The notes below the pieces were generated by a model that was given only the letters and a program-made list of their open reading frames with translations, did no database searches and was not told where the DNA came from. Of a DNA stretch of 64,000 bases, positions 31,153-45,500 are shown in pieces. The first letter of the stretch is position 1, and each line of letters begins with the position of its first letter. The DNA is from Phytophthora hibernalis (taxonomy: Eukaryota; Oomycota; Peronosporomycetes; Peronosporales; Peronosporaceae). Location of the stretch: the NCBI GenBank assembly GCA_012656075.1, contig JAAKBF010000324.1:124001-188000 (forward strand). Reading direction: 5' to 3'. Both the position numbers and the translations under genes were made by a program.

Positions 31153-32407
31153 CTAGGGCAACCCACTCCTTGACTCCCGTACTAATTTGGAGGCCTGACG
31201 TTGGGCCTCTTGCAGCATTTCACCCACTACTAGTTCGTCACAGTCCGCTGATCGCATCGTCTCCACCGTGCGAAATAGACTTTGCACATACTCTGACGAA
31301 TCTTTTAGCCTTCGACGCTTGATCTCCATCTCATCTGGGGCATCTCGCTGCAGAATGTCCATGATATCATCAAGCAGCTCTACTCTCCGTTTCTTTGTTT
31401 GTGTCAATTCTTGCATCTCATCCACGTGCTCTTCGTCCACTTGAGTACTTTGAGTTGTGTCAGGGTTCGTCTCCGCCTCAGGAGGCCCTCCTCTGTGCTG
31501 AGGGTTTGTGTATCGGTGATCTCCACGTCGTTCATTTGTGTCTCGGGTACACTTGGGCTTTCAAGTGTTTCCTCTTTAACGACAGTCTGCGCGTTGGTCT
31601 CCAAAACAGCTCCACTCTCATCATAATTGCTCTGTGTCTCCGAGACGTCCGAGGGGCTCGAGTATTGCTCAGTGTTTTCCAGCAGCTTGATCCCAACGGA
31701 AGAAGTGAGTTCCGGCCGAAGACGAAGCCATTCATGGAGGTAAAGCACGTCGAGGCGGCCTTGGTACACGTCCGAGAAGTCCCCGAACTTTTGTCGGTCA
31801 TCAAGACCCGCTCGAAGGCTGCCTCGTACACGACGCACAGGGTGTTCCACATGTCTCGAAGCTTAATCGGCGGATACGGCTCCGCAGCCGACGGGTTGAG
31901 TGTACGATAGCGTTGGTGTGCCGAGATGAGTCCGTCGAGTTCCAGCGAAGTGGAGCAATAGCACGCAGCCACATCTTCCCAGAAGCTGCGGTCGTCTGCG
32001 CCTGCGTGTAGCGCCGCTAGTCTGTGCGCGAACCCGTCGCTGAAGAGCACGTTCATGAGGCGGATGACGCAGTGTTTGGTCGGCTGCGCTGGCCTCATGA
32101 GACTGTGGTTGCTGTTGGCGTATAGCGGTGGCGCCTCTTGGCTGATGGTCTCTGTGGTGATGGGGATCGAGGCCCCGTCATCTCTGCAGTGCTCCCACAG
32201 TGCTGCGATGTAGTTGTTCTTGGTGGAGGCGCCTCGGAAGTCCTTTCCCTGCGCGCGGATGCCGCGACGGATGCAAACGGATCGAAGCGGTTTGGCTCGG
32301 AAGCAGCCCATGCTCGTATTGAAGGCCACTTCGCCCTCCTCGGGGCGGTACGAGGCTAGGTAGGCCTCGATTTTCGCCACTTCCTCCAATATTCGCTCTC
32401 GCTCCAT
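31153..32407 (-). CDS. Uncharacterised protein, possibly nuclear
   Basis: About 415 residues in three frames that join by one more base at CCCC 31781-31784 and at CCC 31486-31488. It starts MERERILEEVAKIEAYLASY. The N-terminal half has a block around KNNYIAALWEHC that recalls SAP-like or DNA-associated helical motifs, then a region rich in Trp, His and aromatic residues (WEDVAACYCSTSLELDGL). The middle is acidic and Thr/Ser-rich, and the C-terminus is helical with basic patches (KKRRVELL, IKRRRLKD). I do not recognise the family; the build resembles multicopy oomycete proteins of unknown function. No intron is evident. It is followed 130 bases upstream by the end of NOT1, in the same orientation. 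Confidence 0.55.
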
Positions 32408-32540
32408 TTTCGCTAATAGAGAGCGATTTGCTCATAAAACACGTGAAACTACAAGGACAAAAGTTTTTGTAACTTACCAGGTGATTAACATGTCCTATGG
32501 CTAACAAAGCTGTCGAGTGGCGACTACTGGTACCTACAGT

Positions 32541-35500
32541 CTAGGAGGAGGCGCTGGGTGAGGAAGCCGAGATGGCACTGCCGCCCAGAGAGGCCAGTGG
32601 ACTGGCACTCGAAGCACCCGGCGCTGCGCCGAGACACGTGCGCGCAACGTCGTCGAACACCTCTTTAATCTCGCTCGAGCACTCGAGGTAGTCCTGGTCC
32701 CAGAACTTGTAGCTTTTGTTGCGGATCAGCTCGATGAACGTGACTAGCAAGCCCCACGGGTGCGGGCGGTTAGCAATCAGACGCTCGATGAGCACGCGGG
32801 TGATCTGCTCCTTCACCATCTTGTTGCTCGAGTACGAGAACAGGTACAGGATGACGCAGCTGAAATAGTGCGTGTGGCTGTTCGGGTAGCGCAGGTGGTT
32901 CGCCAGGGAGCTGAAGTACCAGTAGCGGCCCTCCGTGTCCAGTTCGTCCGCTAGGTAGCGGAACACGTCCATGGCCGCGGTCTGCTCGAACTTGCTGGTC
33001 GTACTCGACTTGGCATCAGCTCCGGACGGCGTCGGCGGCGCGTTTGTTGGCGTGGAGCCTCCGTTGGCCATGTCCGCAATGCCTTCCTTACCCAGGTAAA
33101 GCACCAGCGCATTGAGAGCCGGCAGCGCGTACTTGCAGGACGTCGGGTCGCGCTCCAGCTGGGCAGCAGGGCGCATCAGCTTCGAGATGAGGTCCGCCGG
33201 GAACACTGACGCACGGTTTGCCGTAGCATGCAGGAACTCGTCAACGTAGTCCTTGATGCCGTTGTTCGTGAGAGCGGCACCCCATGCAGGCATGAGTCGC
33301 GGGGCCACGCTCACTTCGGGAAGTTGAGCGACCTGAAGTCCCAGCGTCAGCGGGTCAGGCAGTCGCATCGAGCGTGAGAACGCCGACAGGATCACGTTAC
33401 GCAGCTGCACACAGGCCGCAGGCAGCACGTCGCAGAAGCTAGTGTAGAAGTCGCTCAGAAAGTCTGGGTAGTCGTGCAGCAGCACCAAAATGATGCGGAC
33501 AACACCCTTGTACAACGCGGAGATTGAGTCTGGCAGCGGCACGGCCGAGTCCGCATGACGCAAAAACGGCTCCATGAACACGAGTAGGTTCATGAGAAGT
33601 CGGTGCAGAATCTGCCAACCACGCTGCTGCTTTGCACGCAGCAGCAGCGGCATGAAGCAACGGTGCGAGATAAGCTCTGTCCAAGCAAACACGAATCCGG
33701 GCAGCCCGAGTGGCTGCAGCGTGTTGTACGCGCTCGCAAACGTGTTGAGGACCTGCAGGTTGATAGCGTCCAGGGCGGGCTCCTGGGCCGTCAACTCTTT
33801 CATAAGGTTCACGAACATGCGGAAGAAAACGCGCTGGTCGAAGGGGCCTTCTTCTTGCGCGATAGGTCGTGTGCAGCCACCAAGACGTTAGCAATAGCGC
33901 CCACAGCGTGGTTTAGCACCTGCAGCTTTGCGGCGGGTGAAGGGTCCAGGTACTTCACCAGCAGCGCCATTAAGTGTGTAAGCGCATCCAGCACCGCGTA
34001 GTTCAATGGCACCTTAGCACCTGCCTTGAGTGCAGCAGGATCACTCGCGGCAAAAGAGCTCTTTAGACACGCATCCACGCACAGCTCTGTGCCAAACTTG
34101 AAAAAGAGGGAAACGCTCTCATCATCAGCGAGCAGACCGTACTGCTTCAGCATCTGGAGGTACTGGGCATGCATTTTCGAGTTGCCAGTTGGCTCCTTGT
34201 AAATGGCGATCCAGTGCTCCAGAGCATTGCTCACCGTGTGGCGGAAAGCTGCATGCTCCTGTACGAGTGGGCGTTCACCTGCGCTCTTTGCAGTACCGCT
34301 GCCGATCGCACCCATGCTCTTCTGGGGTTGCTGCGGCGCTGGCGGTGCCGGGCGACTCTGCAACTTCTGCACACGCGCTTGCTCTAGAAGCGTGGCAAGG
34401 ATCTGCACATTCTTGTTGGCAGTCGCACCTCCATGGCGTTCCACAATCCGTGCAAGCGCTTCCAGCGTGTTTGGCAACTGAGTTGCCACGCCCACGTGCT
34501 CCATGATCAGGCACTGGCGAACCACATGAACGGCAAACTCAATCGCGACGCTATTGCGCTCCATGTTGCGTGCCAGATATACGTCAAACTCGCTGGCATC
34601 CACCACCTTGTAGCGGATAAGCGCTACGATGATTTCACAGTGCAACTTCAATTTGTCGTCCACGGGTGCTCGGAGAACCCAACCAACAATCTCCTTGCGC
34701 AACTTCTCGCAGCTTGTCGTCAGTGCTTCCAGCGAGCTAACCAAAATTTCCAGGAACAATTCATTGCCCCGGCCACCGTTGCCCAACTCATACATAAACT
34801 TCACGATACGGTTCGCGATCTTAAGGCAAGCCTCATCACGCAATACAGGGCGTACACTACCACCAAGTGCACGCACCTCACGCAAAACAGCGAAGACCTC
34901 GCTCTCCGCCGGAATTGCCAGCAGCGACGGGAGCTCACGCTGCGCAGCAGCAGCCTGACGAGCAATTTTTTGCACGAACAGCTCGAAACGTTCAAGGAGT
35001 CCAGCGAAGCGATCTAATGCCGCCGTTACGTTCACACCAGCGGTATCGCCCTCCTTCTCCATTGCCCCACCCGGGAATGGACCAGCGCCAGGTCGCGATG
35101 AAAGCGGCATGGAAGTGGGCCGAGGAATACGCTGGAAGGCCTCGTAAACCACGAGCTGCATGGGTGGCACACCGCCGGGTTTGGGCTTAAAGACCTCAGG
35201 CAAAGCAGCGGGCCAGTGACCACTAGGAGCACCTGGCGAGCCCGCTGAAGCAGCTACAGCCGTGCTACTCGCACTACCCTCGAAAAAGTGCACTCCATCG
35301 GCTCCTGCCGCCTTGCCAACCTGTGCTTGCTGCTGCTGGTAACGTCGACGCGATGCATAAGCATTAGCAAGAGCCTCATCGATGTCACGCATAGCCTTTT
35401 CAGAAGATGCCTTCTCAATGAGCATGCAGCCTAAATCCGTGTTCTCGTTGGAGCAAACCTGGATCACGTGCTCTAGCTGCTGGGGGTCTCCAGCGGTGGT

Positions 35501-38500
35501 GGGAAGCAGAGCACGAAGGTGTGTACCAATAGCATTGCGAAGCGGCTCTTTGGCCGTAATAAGTGCCAATGATCCCGACATCGATGCCACCATTAGGTGT
35601 GCGGCCTTGCGCATCTTCGTATCATCAAACTCGGTAGCAAAGTCCTTCAGGATCACTTCGCGGGTAGTGATGCACGCAATAGTTACACTGCGCTCTACCA
35701 CGGGGAGATCACTTCGCGAATAGCGCGGTCTACGGCAAGAGGGACCAGGCGACGCAAGTTCACGTTGCGCAACGGTAGCTCAGGATTCACAGCAACATAC
35801 GAAGCTAGGTTTGGGATCACTGTAGACTCCGCGGCCGCACCGCCGCCACTGCTCGCTCCAAGTGAACTATACCCCGGTAGTCCCTCTCTTCCAGTTGGGC
35901 TGTTAGCAGGCGCGAATCCGTCGCCTGGCTTCTTCGTCTGCTTGCCCGGTGTCAGCGGCCGCCCAAGCTTCACTCCTGAGCCGGGTGGAGGTGTGGCAGA
36001 CCGTGGTCCCATCATCGAGGTCTTGGGAACCTTGACGTTGAAGTCGGGGTTCGCCGTACGAGGAGGTGCACGACGCGTATGCAGCAGCTGCGCCTTGCGC
36101 TGATCCTCCACATTCAGCTTGAATGACTTGAAAAGGACTTCAATCTCAAACTTTAGGTTAAGCTTGAGGTCCGGCACATCGTAAATCTCACTCATGGCGT
36201 GAATAAGGCCCATGACCCACGGGTTTGGCGGCTTAAAGATCTTCGATTTCTTGCATCCCTCGAGGATCTTAGCCACAAAGGGCGTCACAGCAATAAGATG
36301 ACCAGTCTCGTAGCCAACATAAAGAAGCTCCTTCAAGTCCAAGTCACGCTGCAGCAAAGGCTTGTTGCGTGCGAGAGTAAATACACCCAGCCACGAACCC
36401 AGGTTCTTCAACAACGAACGCTGTTGAGAATTAGTCGTGATAGTCCCTGACGTCAACAGCTTGCGTGCGTTTTGAAACGTACGCTTGAGGATCTCACTCT
36501 CAAGCTCCGGGCGCATAAGCTTTTCGATGAAAATCAGGTATACCGTATGGTAGTTAGGCTGAGTCGAAATACGCTTCACCACCAAATAGTTCGCGAGCCA
36601 CGCATGATACACAGGCAGCAGCATCTTACGCACTTCCGGAATCTTTGCCTCCAAATTCGAGATCGACATGTTGTTCACGATGAAATGAATGCGATCCTTC
36701 ACGTTCTCGTCAGGCTGCTCGGGCACTTCGTCCTCATCCACCTTACTTGACTCATGGAAGATATGATCCACCTTCAACTCCGGTGCAGGGGCAGCAGGAG
36801 GTGGAGGTGATGCGGCTGGGGCCTTTGGCGACGGGGAAGTCAATGACGGCCCAGCGGAACGGCTTAAGATCGACGACGGTATTTGAATATCCAATGCGAT
36901 GTCGTCTTGAGCTTTTGGAATAGCGGGCGGCGGCGATCCAATAGCAAATGAAGCGGCGCTGGCTACGAGTCTCGATGTACCTTCTCCCTCAGCAGCACTG
37001 CTTAGTGGCGGAAGTGAACCACCCAAAGAGGAAAGTGCATCACCGCTACCAGCACTCGCATCGAGTGAAGGTCCTGAGATCGCGATCGAGCGGGTAACTT
37101 GGTTCACCTGGCGCATGATCTCCGGCAATGCGTGCTGCAAATGAGGGATCTGCGATAGATTAGTACAATAGGCGGGTAATTCCCGCAGCCTTGGAACAAA
37201 CTGCTGCAGCGCGCAGGCACCAAAGAAGAAGAACTTCGAATTCACAGGCTCACGAAGACTCTCAAGCACAGAACGCAGCGCAGTCTGGAGGAAATTGGGA
37301 GGGAGCACCTGGTGCTCGATGAGCTTACCGAATAGAACCCCAGTAATGCGCAGCTCCATCTCCGGGTATCGAGGGAAGAAGCGGTACTCATCGAACAGAT
37401 TGTGGATCATGCAGTAGAAGATCTGCCGCTCGCGTTCGTCGCGAGAACCTTGAAACGCTTCAGCATTGCCACAACATCGTTGATATTCTGCTCGGACGTG
37501 TAGATTTGCTGGAAATACGCGTTCGCCTGCTCCTCGATCATCTCTGCCGTGTAAGTTGGTGCTTCACCACTACTCGCAGAGGGATCGCCGCCAGCTCGAA
37601 TGCCCGCAGCGGCAGCAGCTCCGGCACCAATACCGATGGGTGCTCCCACTGCTCCGGGTACATGAGGATTAGCGGTTTCTCCGACCGGGCGCGTGGACGC
37701 CGAGATAACAGGGTGGGTCTCCATGCTGAGGGTGATAATACGCTTGAGCTCTTGAGCGATAGTAACAGGTAGCGCCCCTTGGACGGCCATTATGCACTTA
37801 AGAATAGTCGCCAACGATTCAATGGACAGCACATGGCTCGACTGTGGCGTAATGTTGCTCTTAGGCACCGCCCGGGCGTAGTTGCGGTGCACGAAGGCCA
37901 GACACGATGTCGCAAACGCCGTCCGTTGCGAGGCGAGGCGCTCCACCAACCACGTCTCTAAATTTAGCGCGTCGTGGTTAGCCCCCATCGTGGCTAAGGC
38001 CAAAGCGAACGAAAAGTAGTTGGAATGAATGGCCGAAGCGAAGGCGTCGCCCGTGTTGCGGAAAAGCGCGAACAGTCGCGACACAATGTGTGGCGCTGTG
38101 GCGGCGTAGAAGCACTTGACGCTGGCGTACAGCACCAGCTTGGGCGCGACGGACCATAAATGCCGCATGATAAGCGGTGCATTGGGCCGGCCCATGATGT
38201 AGGTGCTAAATAGCTCCGAGAACATGTCATCGCGCAGCGCGTTCCATCGAGGAGAGGCCTGGGCCAAGTTAGCAATCAGAACATCGGGACACGTCTTCAT
38301 GGCTCCATCCAGGAGTTTGCGGACGTCACCGTAGCAGTCCTGCTCGGATACCTGCAGTAGCGTCTCCACTACATCCAGCGAAAACCACACGCCATTCTTA
38401 GGCACAGCCGATGCGTCAGCGCCTTCAAACGGCGCGAGCTTACGCGGCGACTCGGAAAACGACAGCACTTCCGGTGGTGCCTCCACAGATGCCTTCAGAA

Positions 38501-39821
38501 TGCTAATGTGCGCACGACTGTTTTTCATGGCCGTAGCAGAGTGGTCACCCGGAACTTGGTCTGCGAGAACCGCTGGAACGCCGTAATAAGAACGCGCAAC
38601 TGAGCCGCATTCTGAATGTTGAGGTCAGCACGGTCCAGCTTTTCCGCAACCTTGGTCCACTTGATCGAGGTGTAGTCCTTCTGCAACACTTCCGCGATAA
38701 CATCAAGGTCCCAGTTTTCCCGCACGGGCACTGCAGCCGCCTCGTTCGACGGAGTTGCCTCAAAATCAATCGTAAGGTTGGCCATCAGCGTGGCACCGTT
38801 CTCCGCGTCCAATCCGGTAAAGGTTCGCGCCAGCATTGCCAACATACCCGCGACCTGGGTCGGTGGGATCGTGGGAGCCTTCGCGAGTCCAGCCTCGGCC
38901 AGGAGCGTGCGGAACGCTTGAGGGGACGACGTACACGAGTAGCCGACATCCTCCATCAGTTCGTAGAACACGCAGCTGGACGACACATCCGAGATGAGTT
39001 TGCTGAGCAAGTCCGAGTCGGTCACCGGCTCACAGTCCACGTGCTCGGGGTCGCCCATGGTCAGCGGGGCCATCTCGAGCGAACCCATATCGTTCGGGTG
39101 CGCTGACGAGATGCTGGCGAGGAACGAGTCCGTCTCGGCGACGTCTGCGTGGAACTCCTTCTTCATGCGCAGCACGAAGACGAGCGAGTGGAGCACGTCC
39201 GACGGCAGCTTAGCGCCGCACGACGAGATGTCCGGGATCTTGGTGCGCAGGAACTGGACGGCCTGGGCGGAGCTCTCGGCGTTCTCTCCTGAGCGAAGGC
39301 CAGTCCGACCGTCACCTGCTGCGGGAGGCTGAGCTTGAGCGTCTTGCAGAAGAGCTGCAGGAACTCCTCCGTCACGTGGCGTCCACTGCCAGAGTCGGGC
39401 GAGCTTCCTTCGATCGCCTGTCACAGTCGCAACACATTTGTCAAAAAGGGGGACTAGGGGAAATAAAGAGGGTGGGAGGACGCACCTCGCAGATGAAAGT
39501 GGTGAAGTTGGGGCGTGACGAGGCCTGCGCCACCTCGTGCGTGAGCAGTTGGACCTTGAGCGCGTCCTTCTGGCCGCGCGTGTCACGGAAATCGATGTCC
39601 TGCACGAGGCAGCTGAGCAGGAAGATGCGCGCGTCTTCTCCGTAGAGTTCCACGAGCTGCAGGAGACACACAGAGCTTTAGTTTGGGTCTCAGAGCGAGG
39701 CGAGGCGCAAGATCGGCCGCACCTGGTTGAGTTCGGCCACGTTGGACTTGAAGTTCTTCTTGCTGAGGTTGGTGACCAGGTAATTGATCTGCCAGAACAG
39801 AGGCGACGCGAACGAGACCAT
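32541..39821 (-). CDS. NOT1: CCR4-NOT complex scaffold subunit 1 (NOT1/CNOT1)
   Basis: Scaffold of the main cytoplasmic deadenylase. About 2,350 residues. The start ATG 39821-39819 gives MVSFASPLFWQINYLV, then introns at about 39721-39660 and 39480-39416. The N-terminal region continues VELYGEDARIFLLSC. The central MIF4G domain that binds CAF1/CNOT7 lies at about 36.6-36.1 kb (KLMRPELESEILKRTF, NLGSWLGVFTL). The conserved region around 35.7 kb reads DRAIREVISP..VERSVTIACITT. The C-terminal NOT1 domain that binds NOT2/NOT3 lies at 33.8-32.6 kb (PGFVFAWTELISHRCFMP, FSSLANHLRYPNSHTHYFSC). Five one-base breaks split it (about 39288, 38526, 37448, 35703 and 33853); each fits one lost base in a short run. 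As an essential single-copy gene it is unlikely to be dead. Confidence 0.93.
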
Positions 39822-40099
39822 GTTGCGTCCTGCGTGGCGGGGCGGGGAACTGCACCTTCCTTCCTGGGGCGTCTGGAGGCGCGTTGGCTGGAGAATGAGG
39901 AGCTACGAAAGGGGGAAGTGATTCGGTTTTACCGATAACGTACCGCTTTACCGGTACGTGCTAATTTTTAACTGTTTTAAAAACATGATGACAATACCGG
40001 TTAAAATCTGGTTTGAAACTTTAACTTAACAATATAATAACACAGCTTAACTTAACGTCGGGTCGAGCGACTTGACGAAGCAGCAGCAGAAGAGGAGGC
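39822..40099. promoter_or_regulatory. Divergent promoter region, NOT1 / PDK1
   Basis: The two genes are head to head with 278 bases between starts. It holds an inverted repeat CGTACCG/CGGTACG (about 39940-39959) and repeated TTTACCG, then an AT-rich stretch with TTAACTTAAC repeated (about 40020-40055). Shared regulation is plausible. Confidence 0.4.
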
Positions 40100-42433
40100 A
40101 TGAGCATGACGCCGACGCTCCAGCTCGATGCGGCGCCCGAGGCCAGCGACTTTTCTTCGGCAACGTGCTGGGCCAGGGCTCGTACGCCAAGGTGTGTGGT
40201 GACGCAGCCACCGTGGCTGCTTCTGTGTGGGCTTTTGCTGACTCCTGTCCGTCGGTTTGTCTCTTTGTTGTCGCCTATTGCAGGTGTTCCATGCGCAGAT
40301 GAAGAAGAACCGCCTGGACTTTGCCGTGAAGGTGATGGACCAGAGCTTCATCCGCAAGGAGAACAAGACGGCGTTCGTGCTCACGGAGCGCAAGGTCATG
40401 TCGCGCCTCTCGCACCCAAACATCGTCAAGTTCTACTGCAGCTTCCGTGTAAGGCGCCTGCGCTCTCGATGCGTTTGTGGCCTCAAAGATATGCAATCCA
40501 TCTGGCCTCCTCGTCTCATTTTTTGCGTCCGATTGTGGGTACAGGACCACCATAGCTTGTACTTGGTGATGGAGCTGTGTCGCGGCGGCGATCTCTTCGG
40601 ACTCATCAGGTGCGTGCGACCTGCTCGCTGTTTGTGTGTGGAATACGAGGGTGCTGATTGCATTTGTGATGTGGCTAGCAAGGAGTATCAGAGCCAGCAG
40701 GAACAAGGCGTTGCGGACGCTGCGTGCTCTTTGAACTGACGCAGTTCTACATTGCAGAGCTAGTCAACGCGTTGGAATACATGCACTCCCAGGTACTGCT
40801 ACGACAAAGGAGCCGCTCCTGTGTTTGTATGCGGTACTAACGAAGGAGAATCCTTGCTGCAGCATGTCATCCACCGCGACATCAAGCCCGACAACTTGCT
40901 TCTTAGGTACGCTGCACTTTGAATTGGACGCTGCTAAAGTGTCTAGCATGCTCGTCCGTATACCGTATTAAAGCTTAACGACTTCTTGTGCGCCATATTC
41001 AGCGAGGATGGTCACTTGAAGGTAACTGATTTCGGCACGGCAAAGGTAAGGTGATCTGACCTATTCAGTGAGCATTTCTTCTTGGAAATCGCGTTGATAT
41101 ATGCGTTCTAACCGTTGGTGTTGACAATACAGGACCAAGACGGCGAAAGTAGCGATGTGTGTCAGTTTTGTGGCACCGCCTCCTACGTGTCACCAGAAGT
41201 ACTGCACGACAAGCCGGCTTCGCGAGCTGCCGATCTATGGGCAATGGGTTGCCTAATCTTTCAGGTGCGTGCACGTTCAGTGTGTATAAGTCCAACTGTA
41301 CTGATTTCGCGATCTCTGTATGGATGTAGATGTTTACTGGCCGAGCGCCTTTTGTTGGAGAAAACGATTACCTCACTTTCCAAGTGGTAAGACCTGCAAA
41401 ACTTCGGGGTTGTGGTGCTCAAATTGACGTTGTATTTTGCAGATTATTAACCACTCGAGCGAAGTATTCGAGTTCCCAAGCAGTGTCCCGGAAACAGCAC
41501 AGGATCTGATCCGGAAGCTTCTCGTTCAGGACCCCGATGAACGCATTGGTGCTCAACAGAACGAAGAGGGCTATGCGGAGCTGAAGGTTAGATCTTTTAC
41601 TGCCTGAGGTCTAAGTGGCCGATATCTAACTGTGTTTGCCATGTAGAATCATCCATTCTTTGAAGGCGTGGAGTGGGACGACATTGGCGATCAAACTCCG
41701 CCGTATAACCCTCCTGAGTTGGTTTTGCCAGAACCAAAGTTGGTACGAGAACTGCGTTGAATAAGTTAAGACTCGAATGGCTAACTGGTGGTTTATCCAA
41801 TTAGGATGGCGCGTCCGAGAATTGGACCGTCGCAGAGTACTTCTCGGATGATTTTTCAGAAAGCACGTCCGATGAGTTCAGGTGTTATAGTGCTGCTTGA
41901 AATTGCCTAGAATGCGTGCTCCCTTTCTAACGACTTTTCCGTCTGCAGCACCAAACGCTCACGCAGCAGCAGCTCGGTCCAAAGAAACCGGCCAGCCTGC
42001 ATCGACCACGATGAGCTGATCCGCTTTGAATCCACTGTTAAGGTCCGCACCACGATGTTTAATCGCACGAGAGAGGTACGCTCCAACGTGTTAACGCGAA
42101 GCGCGGCGTTGCAGACACTAACCATGCAGCTTTTGCATCACAGCTTTATCTCACCGACGCTCCGCGCCTGGTTGTGATCAGCTCGTGGTCTGGCCGCTTC
42201 AAGCGCGAGGTTTTCCTCGCTCCTGACACGACGGTGAATGAGATCGACCCTCACACGTTCGACGTCGTATCGGTGCGTCGTCAACTCGTTCTCGTGCTAT
42301 TGCCCATCGTTCAGCTAACGTTAACAAAACCTTCGCTTTTGACTTGCAGCGGTCAGACACGATCCGGATCACGGATTCCAACAACCTCGCACACCAGTGG
42401 GCGCGTGCCATCGCTGAAGCTGTGTCGGAGTAG
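40100..42433 (+). CDS. PDK1: 3-phosphoinositide-dependent protein kinase 1 (PDK1)
   Basis: AGC-family kinase that phosphorylates the activation loop of other AGC kinases after recruitment by PIP3. At least nine exons with short introns (for example 40192-40283). Kinase motifs in order: glycine loop GQGSYAKV, catalytic Lys in DFAVKVMD, HRDIKPDNLLL, DFGTAK and the activation segment CGTASYVSPEVL, whose Ser precedes YVSPE as in PDK1; then RIGAQQ and HPFFEGVEWDDI. The C-terminal half is a PH domain (LVVISSWSGRFKREVFL, NNLAHQWARAIAEA) ending at TAG 42431-42433, the kinase-then-PH order that defines PDK1. The start ATG 40100 or 40106 is out of frame with the glycine loop unless TTTT 40151-40154 gains one base. 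Another one-base break is likely near 40720. Confidence 0.9.
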
Positions 42434-42556
42434 GCACAGCCACAACACTTGGACGTATGTAGGTATTGGGACAGCCATCTAAAATACAGAGCAACCTTAG
42501 GCCAGTTGAAGTGGATGTAGCCATTTGTGTAGCGTTTGTGTGGCACAAGACGCGCC

Positions 42557-45500
42557 ATGCACGAGGTGATGCGGCAGGCGTCCCCAGAGGCTGGAGTGGT
42601 GGCTCTACTCAAGCATCTGCGCGTCCACATCTGTCATGAGCCTCGGAGCGACTTCCGGCGCGTGCTGCCAGTCTACGAACGCCTTCTGAGCCCCGTACGT
42701 GCGTCCTAGAGTCGTCTATCCCCTATTAACCTCACTCAACTCTGCCTGACTCGGTTTCAGCGCGAGGACGCGAATATTTCAGTGCAGAAGGAGTTGCTGG
42801 AGATACGGGCGAAGCTTCTGACGTGTGGAGAAGACGCTGACGTGTACGTTGGGGGAGGGTGGATACTTAATGGTCCGTTTACTGAGTTGGTGGCTCGCTG
42901 TGCAGAATCGACGTCGTGGATCGCATGGACCAAGTGGTGGAACGCTGCATGGAGATCCAGGAGCAGCAAAACAGACAACAGAGTTCAGATACAGCGGGTG
43001 AAGCCTATTGTGGCAATGCAGAGGAGAGGGAACATGGCGCTGACTGACGGTTCGCTGGTGTGGCTGCAGTTCCAGTTGAAGAAGTGATGCGGTTGCTGGT
43101 TGCGCTCGCGGGTGGGGAAGACGGAGAGACTTTCATACTTGAAGACCACATGCGAACGACAAATGAGAAGTCAACCATGGTACGGCGGCGCTTTTGATTG
43201 CTACTTTGCTTTGGTTGCTGACAATATTGCCTAGTTTTCGGATGCTGGGAAAAAGCGCATTGGCGACCGTATCCGTGTGAATGATGTTGTGCTGCTGCAG
43301 CGCTCAAAAGCACTCTTCGATAAGGCCCCAGTCCCACTGGAAGAGTCGAGGTGAGTCAATGGACAAGTACTACCTGCTACCCTCGCTGATTTTATTGACA
43401 AGTGCTCAATGAGACTGTACAGACTGTTTTCGCCAGATTTGTTCAATGCACTAGGCAATGGTTTACCGCGCCAACACTCGGGTTTATGGTGCCCTGATAC
43501 TGATGTGGCTACAGCAGAAGACAGAGGGTTCCTCAACATGGTGCTATTTAGCCAGGTACGTGGCAAGGAGAGCTACAAGTTGTTCAGCGCGAAGTAACTA
43601 ATTATTTATGTTCTTGTGTAGCCTAATCGGTTCATTGACCTTCCTGGTGGCTCCCCGCTTCGGAGCGGCGTTGACCGCAGTTTGCAAATGTATGCGTATT
43701 TAACTCTGCATCTATTCGGCCTCTTTTCCTAACTGTCTGGCATATTTGATCAGCAATGGTGCTCCAAAACGACAGTGCAGTCGAGTTGACGTCAATAAAT
43801 TTAAGGCGATGAAACCTCAAGAAAGGGAAGTGGACTGTCTTCAAGCAAAGATGTGTTCTTTTACGACGCCACTCGGGAAGTACACTGTGGTGGTTGGAAA
43901 CAGTCGACAGACTGGGGAGAAACCAGCAGTATTACGGAGAATTCGTCGTGGGGTTCAGAAAGCTCGTTTGATGGCACCGATCCCTGGATAGCTCAAACGT
44001 ACGCGTGGGAGGACCTTGGAAATCGTGTGGGTTTGCCGGCAGGCTACTGCAGGCCATCAGTTCGGGAGGATAAGCGGTCGCTTCGTGACCTGGTAGTTCC
44101 TGCAGCTTTTGCTTTCAGAAATTACGCAGGGGTACACCGCTGGAAATTCACGAAGAGGACTTGATTGAGGTAAGTGGCAAGCTTACACTTATTCGATGGA
44201 TGCTTACATCTGTCGAATGCACAGGATTCGCTACGAGCATTGAATGGGGTTGACTCTGCGATTTTTAGAAGAGATTTCCAGACAGCAACATTTAAACTGC
44301 CTGAAAAGCGCAGCTTAAAGCTCCGCAACACGACCTCAACGGTGACAGCGTCTGTCTTAGAGGTATTATCTGTTTCCTTGGACCTCGTCGCATCGAGTTA
44401 GACCAACTTACACGTTCATGTGTTTCGTTTAGGTGTTTCGTAAGGCTGGGACGATAGTTATGCGATTAGATCTACTATCTATCTACTACTCCCAAGACCC
44501 TGCGCGAGGAGGGAAGACACTTCAGGCTATGGGAGATGCGCTGCAGCTGTATCTATCGATGCATCAAGTAAGAAGAAAGCCGTGTTACAGAGATCTTGAG
44601 AGTGTGTATTTAATGTTTTCATTATGCTATTTGCACCAGACACTTGTCAAAAGCATCGCGCAGGAGTGTCTCAAATCTACACTCGGTAAGACGGATCAAG
44701 AAGACGAAAAAGTTGTATCCGTCACGAAACTAGTTTGCAAGACTCGAACAGTGTGCCGAGTTCTGGAAACTGTTGTGCACATATTTGGCTGCGCTGAAAG
44801 CACAGAATTCTGGCCGTTACTGCAGCAGGGTACGTAACATAGTTCTGTTCGTACTAAGTCAAAACAGTAGCTAAGTGTCGTGTTTTCTTGTGTAGGTAAA
44901 TTCCCTCGAGGAGTTACGCTACTGGACCGTTTGTATGGTCACGTATTGTCCCTGCGTGTTGAAGATACTACAGGACACATGCAAGAACTGGTGACATGGT
45001 TCCTCGTGAAATCGTGTTCGCCAATGCTGGCTGTGCTTTCCGATCTTATTGCGTCGGGCAGAGTGCAGGAGTCAACAGACCCGTTTGTATGTGCTTGATT
45101 GTAGATTGTGATCTTCGATTGAAATTTGACATTTTTACTGGCGAACGTGTTCAGGGTGAGTTTGAAGTTACAACTTGGAGTAGAAACTTGCTTGAAAAGG
45201 CCACCGCTGGAGGAGGAGACGGGGTATTCAGCAAAGAACTATCAATGCAGGCAACTGATATGTTACCCGAGTTCCTGAGGGAGATCAGTCCTCTTATTAT
45301 CCACCTCAGTCAAGTTCAAGCTCTTCTACGAAGCGTCGATGCGATGAGTTCAACTCATCCTCTGGTGTGTGACTTATTTAATGTTTTGCTTAGATTTGAC
45401 CTGTGATGAATGCTAACGAATTCCGGTGACTGCGTTAGGTGAATATGCAGTCACTAACCATGATTATACGTGGCCATGAAGCTGTTGAACACGCAGAGGA

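Noticed and set aside
32541..39586. Five adjacent genes with 4-10 base overlaps on the minus strand
   Set aside because: They are consecutive parts of one NOT1 protein; the overlaps are frameshifts where the conserved sequence continues directly in the next frame.
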